A stretch of DNA of 64,000 nucleotides from Sporosarcina ureae (GTDB lineage Bacteria > Bacillota > Bacilli > Bacillales_A > Planococcaceae). The number at the start of each line of letters is the position of its first letter. Position 1 is the first letter of the stretch. The position numbers and the translations under genes were made by a program. Positions 58,022-64,000 of this stretch are shown piece by piece. Under the pieces are notes generated by a model that was given only the letters and a program-made list of their open reading frames with translations, was not told where the DNA came from and searched no databases. The stretch is taken from assembly GCF_002109325.1 (NCBI RefSeq), contig NZ_CP015348.1:3318745-3382744 (forward strand), given 5' to 3'.

Positions 58022-58816
58022 TTGCTGAATAAATTGGAAGGCTTTATTATCAAAAGTATCCCTTACGGGGAATCCAATAAAATTGTAACGATTTATACGA
58101 AAGAAGCAGGGAAAATTACGACTATGGCTAGAGGTGCGAAAAAACCGGCAAGTCGTTTGGCTGCCATTACGCAAACCTTTACTCACGGCTATTTTCTTGT
58201 CCGTGCAAGCCGAGGCATGGGGTCGCTTGAACAAGGTGAGCTGATCAGCAGTGTTCGTCATATTCGCTCAGATCTAGAGACGACGGCATATGCGGGTTTA
58301 ATTGTAGAATTACTCGATCGCTTAACGGAAGCAGAACAGCCGAATGCTAGTATATTCCGTCTGCTTGACGAATCGTTTAATGCGATGGAAGAAGGCTATG
58401 ATGCAGAAGCGATTTCACTGTTTGTTCAGTGGAAAATGTTGCCGGTAGCAGGTATACATCCTATTCTCCACGAATGTGCAAACTGTGGGGAAACTGAAGG
58501 GGAATTCGCTTTTTCTTTCCAACAAATCGGTTTCCTCTGTCATCGCTGTTTTAACGTCGATCCGTACATCATTCGTCTGTCACCTACTCAGATCAAGTTG
58601 ATTCGCATGTTTTATAATGTACCCCTTGATCAGATTGGTAAGTTAACGTTGAAAAAAACGACGAAGACCTTTATGGCGAAGCTTATTTCAACGATATATC
58701 AGGAACAAACAGGGATCTTTTTGAAATCTAGAAAGTTCATTGAACAACTCGAACGTACACCTGAATTGCAGAAAGCGAAAGAACAACCAAAAGAAAGCCC
58801 AGAAGAGGAAGGCTAA
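58022..58816 (+). CDS. recO: DNA repair protein RecO
   Basis: 264-residue recombination mediator loading RecA in the RecFOR pathway. The N-terminal OB fold is MLNKLEGFIIKSIPYGESNKIVTIYT and a zinc-binding pair is CANCGE and CHRC (about residues 156-182). TTG start after GAAGGAGAG. A terminator overlaps its end before the convergent glyS. Confidence 0.96.
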   Translation: MLNKLEGFIIKSIPYGESNKIVTIYTKEAGKITTMARGAKKPASRLAAITQTFTHGYFLVRASRGMGSLEQGELISSVRHIRSDLETTAYAGLIVELLDRLTEAEQPNASIFRLLDESFNAMEEGYDAEAISLFVQWKMLPVAGIHPILHECANCGETEGEFAFSFQQIGFLCHRCFNVDPYIIRLSPTQIKLIRMFYNVPLDQIGKLTLKKTTKTFMAKLISTIYQEQTGIFLKSRKFIEQLERTPELQKAKEQPKESPEEEG

Positions 58817-58839
58817 TGCCGACTTCTCCTGGGCTTTTT
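58793..58839. terminator. Terminator between recO and glyS
   Basis: AAAGCCCAG pairs with CTGGGCTTT, extended inward by AGAGGAAG/CTTCTCC-type pairing, spanning the recO stop. Five Ts follow on the plus strand, and the other strand has a short TCTTTT run, so it may act in both directions. Confidence 0.75.
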
Positions 58840-58843
58840 ATGA

Positions 58844-60223
58844 TTAGAATAATAAGTGTTTTTGGATGTATGCTGTAACGTCTGCGATTGGCATACGTTC
58901 TTGTTCCATAGAATCACGATGACGAACCGTTACTTGCTGATCTTCTAATGAATCAAAGTCGAATGTGATACAGAATGGCGTTCCGATTTCATCTTGACGA
59001 CGGTAACGACGTCCGATGGATTGGGAATCATCATATTGTACCGGGAAATGCTTCGAAAGCTCTGCGTATACTTTTTGTGCATCGTCCGCAAGTTTTTTAG
59101 ACAATGGAAGTACAGCAGCTTTGATCGGCGCAAGTGCTGGGTGGAAACGAAGTACAGTACGTGTATCGCCGTCTTCAAGTTCCTCTGTATCGAATGCGTC
59201 ACATAGGAATGCCAACGTTACGCGGTCAGCACCAACGGAAGGTTCGATACAGTATGGTACGTATTTTTCATTCGTGATTGGATCTTGATAGTGGAAATCT
59301 TCGCCTGAATATTCCATATGACGCTTCAAATCGAAGTCCGTACGGTTCGCGATTCCCCATAGCTCTCCCCAACCAAATGGGAATTTATATTCGATATCCA
59401 CAGTTCCTTTAGAATAGTGGGATAGTTCATCTTCATTGTGCTCGCGAAGACGGATATTATCTTTCTTCAAACCAAGGTTCAATAGCAATCCTTCAGACTG
59501 ATCAATCCAGTACTTATACCATTGCTCATCTTCGCCAGGCTTACAGAAGAATTCAAGTTCCATTTGTTCGAATTCACGCGTACGGAATGTGAAGTTACCC
59601 GGTGTGATTTCATTACGGAAACTCTTCCCTACTTGTGCAATACCAAAAGGTACTTTCTTTCTCATAGAGCGTTGAACATTTTTGAAGTTCACGAAGATCC
59701 CTTGTGCCGTTTCCGGACGAAGGAAAATTTCGTTTGCTGAAGAATCTGTTACACCTTGACTTGTTTTGAACATCAAGTTGAATTGACGGATTTCTGTATA
59801 ATCCAATGCGCCACATGTCGGACATTTGATTTCATGTTCTTGAATCAAATCGAACATTTTATCAAACGGTAGGCCATCAACGACCATTTCGATTCCTTTT
59901 GCATCCAATGCTTCTTCAATTAATTTATCAGCACGGTGACGGGTATTACATTTTTTACAGTCGATCATCGGATCATTGAAGTTTCCAATATGACCGGATG
60001 CTTCCCAAACTTTCGGGTTCATCAGAATAGCGGAATCAAGACCTACGTTATAAGGTGATTCCTGAATGAACTTTTGCCACCAAGCGCGCTTGATGTTGTT
60101 TTTTAGTTCGACACCTAATGGACCGTAATCCCAAGTGTTCGCCAAACCACCATAAATATCAGACCCTGGGAATACAAATCCCCGTTGTTTTGAAAGATTG
60201 ACTACTTGTTCCATAGATAACAT
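58844..60223 (-). CDS. glyS: Glycyl-tRNA synthetase, single-chain (alpha2) type
   Basis: 459-residue class II synthetase of the archaeal/eukaryal-like homodimer type. Features: [40 protein letters not shown] (motif 2 region), zinc-type [11 protein letters not shown] and CPTCGALDY, and [16 protein letters not shown] (motif 3). B. subtilis has the unrelated glyQ/glyS heterotetramer at the same place. GGAGGCG lies 6 bases before the ATG at 60223. It is controlled by a glycine T-box and transcribed against recO. Confidence 0.97.
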   Translation of the reverse strand: MLSMEQVVNLSKQRGFVFPGSDIYGGLANTWDYGPLGVELKNNIKRAWWQKFIQESPYNVGLDSAILMNPKVWEASGHIGNFNDPMIDCKKCNTRHRADKLIEEALDAKGIEMVVDGLPFDKMFDLIQEHEIKCPTCGALDYTEIRQFNLMFKTSQGVTDSSANEIFLRPETAQGIFVNFKNVQRSMRKKVPFGIAQVGKSFRNEITPGNFTFRTREFEQMELEFFCKPGEDEQWYKYWIDQSEGLLLNLGLKKDNIRLREHNEDELSHYSKGTVDIEYKFPFGWGELWGIANRTDFDLKRHMEYSGEDFHYQDPITNEKYVPYCIEPSVGADRVTLAFLCDAFDTEELEDGDTRTVLRFHPALAPIKAAVLPLSKKLADDAQKVYAELSKHFPVQYDDSQSIGRRYRRQDEIGTPFCITFDFDSLEDQQVTVRHRDSMEQERMPIADVTAYIQKHLLF

Positions 60224-60245
60224 TCTAAACGCCTCCAATTAAAAT

Positions 60246-60446
60246 AAGCACACGTCTCCGGACATAGAATCATGTCCGGGGACGAGTGCATGATAACCCG
60301 CGGTTCCACCCCGATTGGTTTTTCAACCCACTTTCACAATGAACATTTCAACTCCCGGCTGCCGTTTTCGTGTAGTTACAGGCTTTCACTATCCCTGTTC
60401 GCTCAAAATTTACACTACTTATTGACCGTTCTTCGTTTACTTCATT
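60246..60446 (-). promoter_or_regulatory. T-box riboswitch, glycine-specific, upstream of glyS
   Basis: On the minus strand the T-box core GGGGTGGAACCGCGG (about 60299-60313) is followed by a terminator pairing CCGGACAT with ATGTCCGG (extended stem 60253-60284). Stem I holds AGTA (near 60417-60420), the distal CAGG...CCTG hairpin and the specifier GGC (complement of 60361-60363) after GAAAAC and before A, reading glycine. The U-tract after the terminator is weak (TTATTTT). Confidence 0.93.
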
Positions 60447-60453
60447 CAAAATT

Positions 60454-60482
60454 AGTTTAGCATGGTTCTCCTTTCTTCGCAA
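60454..60482 (-). promoter_or_regulatory. Sigma-A promoter of glyS
   Basis: TTGCGA and TAAACT are separated by 17 bases with an extended TGC before the -10 box. The -35 box overlaps that of ccpN on the other strand. Confidence 0.6.
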
Positions 60483-60505
60483 TAGCGAGCGCATTGATAT
60501 ATAAT
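60476..60505 (+). promoter_or_regulatory. Sigma-A promoter of ccpN
   Basis: TATAAT (60500-60505) is perfect and TTCGCA lies 18 bases upstream. The -35 region is shared back to back with the divergent glyS promoter. Confidence 0.55.
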
Positions 60506-60548
60506 TAGTAAGTAAATACAACTTTGAAGTCTGAAGGCGGTGACATGT

Positions 60549-61178
60549 TTGGAATTAAATACACGTCAGAATGAAATCCTCGACATCGTCAAAGGAAATG
60601 GTCCGATTACAGGAGAACAAATAGCTGACCGTTTGAATTTGGCGCGCGCTACGATCCGGCCGGATTTAGCAATCTTGACGATGGCTGGTTTTTTGGATGC
60701 ACGACCTCGTGTAGGATATTTCTATTCTGGCAAGAAGCCTATTAAATCCGTCGCGGATGGCATGGTAGACATGATTGTAGCCAATTATCAATCTAGACCA
60801 GTTGTCATCACTGAAAATCTATCTGTATATGACGCGATTTGCCAGCTGTTCTTGGAAGATGTGGGTACATTATTCGTAGTGGATCAACAGTCGTTATTGA
60901 CAGGGGTTGTGTCACGTAAAGACTTGCTGAGGACAAGCATCGGAAGAACAGAATTAGAAAAGATTCCCGTGCATGTCATTATGACAAGAATGCCGAATGT
61001 TACATATTGCAAAAAAGAAGATACACTAATCTCGGTTGCCAAAAAAATGATGGACAGCCAAATTGATTCTTTACCTATAATTCAAGAACGCGATAATGGA
61101 CTTGAAGTAATGGGGCGAGTGACAAAAACAAATATTACTGCCGCTTTTCTTTCCTTAGTGGAAGATCAGGATGTATGA
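60549..61178 (+). CDS. ccpN: Gluconeogenesis repressor CcpN (HTH and CBS domains)
   Basis: 209-residue regulator. The N-terminal HTH (ITGEQIADRLNLARATIRPDLAILTMAGFL) is followed by two CBS domains (SVYDAICQLFLEDVGTLFVVD, TLISVAKKMMDSQIDSLPII). The B. subtilis orthologue represses gapB, pckA and sr1 under glycolytic conditions, sensing ATP/ADP. TTG at 60549 has AAGGCGGTGA 7 bases upstream; a GTG 9 bases earlier lies within that site. It is coupled to ppsR, as in B. subtilis yqfL. Confidence 0.93.
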   Translation: MELNTRQNEILDIVKGNGPITGEQIADRLNLARATIRPDLAILTMAGFLDARPRVGYFYSGKKPIKSVADGMVDMIVANYQSRPVVITENLSVYDAICQLFLEDVGTLFVVDQQSLLTGVVSRKDLLRTSIGRTELEKIPVHVIMTRMPNVTYCKKEDTLISVAKKMMDSQIDSLPIIQERDNGLEVMGRVTKTNITAAFLSLVEDQDV

Positions 61179-61189
61179 GGAGTGACTGC

Positions 61190-62008
61190 ATGACAAAATT
61201 CACATTATTCATCGTATCGGATTCTGTTGGAGAAACTGCAGGTCTTGTGACAAAAGCAGCCGCTAGCCAGTTCCGTCATGATTTGGAGACGATTTCGATA
61301 AAAAGGTTTTCTTATATAGAGGAAAACTCGCAGTTAGAGGAAATTGTGTTCTTGGCGAAGCAACAACAAGCATTGATTGTCTTTACATTGGTTAAAAGTG
61401 AAATGAGAGAGCAGCTTCATTTACTTTGCGAAGAGTTGAAAGTACCTTCGGTGGATCTACTCGGTCCATTAATAGATACAATTGGGCAGCAGTTGAAACA
61501 GGAACCATTTGAAGAGCCTGGACTGGTCAGGCAGTTGGATGATGTGTATTTCAAAAAAATTGAAGCGATCGAATTTGCGGTTCGTTACGATGATGGAAGA
61601 GATACACGAGGTATGTTGGAAGCGGATATCATATTACTAGGTGTTTCACGGACTTCTAAAACGCCTTTGTCTCAATTCCTTGCTAATAAAGGATTTAAAG
61701 TAGCAAATGTGCCGCTTGTCCCAGAAGTGGATCCACCGTCAGAACTATTTTCCGTTGATCCAATGAAATGTTTTGGTTTGTATATTTCTGTTGGGCAATT
61801 GAATTCAATTCGGAAATCACGTCTAGAAACATTAGGGTTGAAAGATGACGCAAACTATGCGAAAATAACACGTATTCAACAAGAGATAGATTATTTCAAT
61901 GAAATCACTACACGCATTGGTTGCGACGTCATTGATGTGACGAATCGTGCGGTAGAAGAAACAGCCAATACCATTCTCAAAACACTTTCAGCAAGGAAGG
62001 CCAACTGA
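61190..62008 (+). CDS. ppsR: Pyruvate phosphate dikinase/PEP synthase regulatory protein (YqfL)
   Basis: 272-residue DUF299 bifunctional kinase/phosphorylase that controls PEP synthase or pyruvate phosphate dikinase by ADP-dependent phosphorylation. The P-loop GVSRTSKTPLS is near residue 154, with FIVSDSVGETAGLV at the N-terminus. In B. subtilis YqfL contributes to CcpN regulation. GAGGAGTG is 5 bases before the ATG at 61190. A short terminator follows. Confidence 0.94.
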   Translation: MTKFTLFIVSDSVGETAGLVTKAAASQFRHDLETISIKRFSYIEENSQLEEIVFLAKQQQALIVFTLVKSEMREQLHLLCEELKVPSVDLLGPLIDTIGQQLKQEPFEEPGLVRQLDDVYFKKIEAIEFAVRYDDGRDTRGMLEADIILLGVSRTSKTPLSQFLANKGFKVANVPLVPEVDPPSELFSVDPMKCFGLYISVGQLNSIRKSRLETLGLKDDANYAKITRIQQEIDYFNEITTRIGCDVIDVTNRAVEETANTILKTLSARKAN

Positions 62009-62034
62009 ACAAACCAGTTGGGTCTTCTTTTTTC
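62000..62034 (+). terminator. Terminator after ppsR
   Basis: CCAACTG pairs with CAGTTGG (7 bp) around a 7-base loop that contains the stop codon region, followed by GTCTTCTTTTTT. Confidence 0.65.
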
Positions 62035-62056
62035 TGTGCGTCTTCTGTTAGTTCAA

Positions 62057-62076
62057 CATGTCATAAAAATGGCATG
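62057..62076. other. Small hairpin in the ppsR-dnaG gap
   Basis: CATGTCAT and ATGGCATG form an 8-bp stem (one G-U) around AAAA. No T-run follows. The 168-base gap, where B. subtilis carries yqxD, holds no ORF of note besides this hairpin and the dnaG promoter. Confidence 0.45.
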
Positions 62077-62128
62077 AATGTAGATACTAAAAAAAGTACT
62101 AGCGAATGTTGTTGATAAAGAAGGATTT

Positions 62129-62157
62129 TTGTAAAACGTCTAGAATTTATGTATATA
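62129..62157 (+). promoter_or_regulatory. Sigma-A promoter of dnaG
   Basis: TTGTAA and TATATA are separated by 17 bases, 20 bases before dnaG. It probably drives a dnaG-sigA operon. Confidence 0.5.
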
Positions 62158-62176
62158 GAGTGGAAATGGTGATAGA

Positions 62177-63985
62177 ATGACAAGAATATCTGATGACACA
62201 ATTGAGGAAATCCGTTCAGGAACCGACATTGTCGATTTGATCAGTGAATATGTTCAATTAGCGAAAAGAGGGAAGAACTGGTTTGGACTGTGTCCATTTC
62301 ATGAAGAAGGTAGTCCGTCTTTTTCCGTTTCTGAAGACAAGCAATTATTCCATTGTTTTGGTTGCGGAGCAAGCGGTAATGCGATCACGTTCATGATGGA
62401 TATGGAAAATCGGTCATTCATTGATTCGATCGTCAAACTGGGTAGCCGAATGGGAATGGAATTAGAAAGTTCCCAAACTGACAACCAAGCGTCAAAATCC
62501 TCATCTAATCAAAAAATGCTGAAAGCCTATACACTAGCTGCTAATTTTTATAGTCATCTGCTCTTAAACACCATAGAAGGCGAAAAAGCATTAGAATACC
62601 TAGAAAAAAGAGGATTTACGCGTGACGAAATAGAACAGTATGAAATAGGATGGTCTCCTGTTCAGTCAGATGCTTTATCTGCACTGCTCTTGAGACAAGG
62701 TTTTGATATGAAGGAAATGGAAACGGCTGGGCTTTGTTTTCATAAAGAAGATGGCACAGGTTATTATGACCGCTTTAGAGGAAGAATTATGTTTCCGATC
62801 CAGGATGATAATGGTGCAACCATCGCATTCTCCGGCAGAAGGCTGGAGGATTCTTCTTCTGACGCTAAATATATCAATAGTCCGGAAACGCCCGTCTTTG
62901 AAAAGAGCAAGATTTTGTTTAATTTTCATCGAGCACGTCTTAATGTTCGGAAAACGGGTAAAGTAGTACTATTCGAAGGTTTCATGGACACTATCGCAGC
63001 AGATCGTGGTGGAATAGGAAACACAGTAGCTGTCATGGGTACTGCGTTATCTGGACATCATATCGTGAAATTGAAGCGAATGGCGAAAAAAGTAGTCATT
63101 TGCTGTGATGGTGATTCAGCTGGTTGGGAGGCTGCCAAACGCTTTGCCGATCATTTAATGGATAGCGGAATGGACGTACTGGTTGCGACATTACCAGATA
63201 AAATGGATCCTGATGACTATATTAGTCAACATGGTGCAGAGGTATTTTCAGAAAAAGTGCTTGATCAGGCGTTATCTTATATTTCTTTCGTAGCAGCCTA
63301 CTATAGAAGAGATAAGAATTTATCCGTTGATCATGATATCAAGCAATATGTACATGAAGTATTTGATGAACTGGCTCACCGTTGTTCTCCAATTGAGAAA
63401 GATTTATTGATCCAGCAACTCCACAGTGAGACACATGCTTCAAAAGAGTCACTTGGTCAGGAATTCACCAAGTCAATAGCAAAAAAAGCGAAACAATCGC
63501 GAGATACAGATCGTGAAGAAAGCCGGCCAGTACAGGTCACGAAAGCTCCGGCGAATCGTGCTGAAACAGACCGTGCTGAACAATTACTTCTTGCGCATCT
63601 ACTGATGGACGCAGATCTGTTCGAAGAAAAAAGGCTGGAACTTCAAGATTTATTTGTCAGAGATGATGTCATCAAAATCTTCTTTAAGTTGGCAGCGTTT
63701 TATGAACAATATGATTTGCCAAACTATCAGCGGTTTGCAGAAACGTTAGAAGATCGGCAACTGAAGAAAGTCGTCATGGAAGCCATCTTGACTGAACGTT
63801 CACAGGAGCATACCACACAAGAAGTAAATGACTGTATTCGTCATTTAAAACGAAATCAAATTAAACGCCTAATTGATCAAAAACGACATGATTCAAAAGA
63901 AGCAGAAAAAAGGAACGACTTACTAAAAGCAATGGAGTTGGCTTCGGAAGTAATCCAGCTGGTGAGATCATTAAAGGTTCTGTAA
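62177..63985 (+). CDS. dnaG: DNA primase DnaG
   Basis: Synthesises RNA primers for lagging-strand replication. The 602-residue protein has the CHC2 zinc finger (CPFHEEGSPSFSV, HCFGCG, about residues 39-64), the TOPRIM domain (VVLFEGFMDTIAA, CCDGDSAGWEAA) and a C-terminal helicase-interaction domain. The ribosome binding site is weak (GGTGAT). Its stop overlaps the AAGGAGG of the next gene, expected to be sigA. Confidence 0.98.
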   Translation: MTRISDDTIEEIRSGTDIVDLISEYVQLAKRGKNWFGLCPFHEEGSPSFSVSEDKQLFHCFGCGASGNAITFMMDMENRSFIDSIVKLGSRMGMELESSQTDNQASKSSSNQKMLKAYTLAANFYSHLLLNTIEGEKALEYLEKRGFTRDEIEQYEIGWSPVQSDALSALLLRQGFDMKEMETAGLCFHKEDGTGYYDRFRGRIMFPIQDDNGATIAFSGRRLEDSSSDAKYINSPETPVFEKSKILFNFHRARLNVRKTGKVVLFEGFMDTIAADRGGIGNTVAVMGTALSGHHIVKLKRMAKKVVICCDGDSAGWEAAKRFADHLMDSGMDVLVATLPDKMDPDDYISQHGAEVFSEKVLDQALSYISFVAAYYRRDKNLSVDHDIKQYVHEVFDELAHRCSPIEKDLLIQQLHSETHASKESLGQEFTKSIAKKAKQSRDTDREESRPVQVTKAPANRAETDRAEQLLLAHLLMDADLFEEKRLELQDLFVRDDVIKIFFKLAAFYEQYDLPNYQRFAETLEDRQLKKVVMEAILTERSQEHTTQEVNDCIRHLKRNQIKRLIDQKRHDSKEAEKRNDLLKAMELASEVIQLVRSLKVL

Positions 63986-64000
63986 GGAGGTATAGTCACT
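63984..64000 (+). promoter_or_regulatory. Ribosome binding site of the next gene
   Basis: AAGGAGG overlaps the dnaG stop codon, and the window ends 10 bases later before any start codon. By synteny the gene should be sigA (rpoD). Confidence 0.7.

Overview
The window is a continuous block of low-GC Firmicutes core genome. By eye the GC content is in the low 40s percent, Shine-Dalgarno sites are strong (AAGGAGG type), and GTG and TTG starts are common. Gene order and protein sequence closely follow the Bacillus subtilis cymR-alaS, yqeG-comE, hrcA-dnaK and era-dnaG regions. Intact sigK, gpr, spoIIP, yqfC and yqfD point to an endospore former, and comEA/EB/EC to a DNA-uptake system. A single-chain glycyl-tRNA synthetase at the recO-ccpN junction, together with loss of several B. 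subtilis neighbours (yrrN/yrrO, comER, yqeY, yqxD), suggests a Planococcaceae member such as Sporosarcina. That family-level placement is inference.

Layout. 0-6 kb: nadA (cut by the window edge), a proline T-box with proBA, a branched-chain aminotransferase and an uncharacterised lipoprotein. 6-13 kb: rarA diverging from cymR-iscS-mnmA-TPR-recD2 (sulfur control, tRNA thiolation, DNA repair). 13-22 kb: an alanine T-box with alaS, then yrzL-ruvX-yrzB-mltG-trmR-udk, greA, yrrS and mtnN. 22-23 kb: a 26-codon membrane ORF convergent with an uninterrupted sigK. 23-32 kb: yqeG-yqeH-aroE-yhbY-nadD-yqeK-rsfS-yqeM and comEA-EB-EC. 32-36 kb: yqzM and an unknown 54-residue protein on the minus strand, then holA, rpsT, gpr and spoIIP. 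36-47 kb: lepA, hemW, the CIRCE-controlled hrcA-grpE-dnaK with dnaJ, then prmA-rsmE-mtaB, deoC and rpsU. 48-54 kb: a GC-rich palindromic repeat in a gene-free gap, a sigma-W-type promoter with nfeD-floA, and yqfC-yqfD-phoH. 54-64 kb: pgpH-ybeY-dgkA-cdd-era-recO, glyS on the minus strand with a glycine T-box, then ccpN-ppsR and dnaG. The final bases are the ribosome binding site of the next gene, expected to be sigA.

The genes are mostly housekeeping: translation and tRNA modification, ribosome assembly GTPases, replication and repair, heat shock, envelope stress, sporulation and competence. Three T-boxes couple Pro, Ala and Gly tRNA charging to proBA, alaS and glyS. Their specifier triplets read CCT, GCT and GGC, matching each gene. 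CIRCE, a TGAAAC-N16-CGTA promoter and sigma-E-like promoters give specific regulatory predictions.

I found no unknown multigene system, mobile element, CRISPR array, rRNA or tRNA gene. The observations most worth a second look are small: the palindromic repeat at 48.0-48.2 kb, a terminator-like hairpin in the greA leader, a terminator that contains the yqfC ribosome binding site, palindromes at the yqeG and rpsU promoters, and two unrecognised small proteins.
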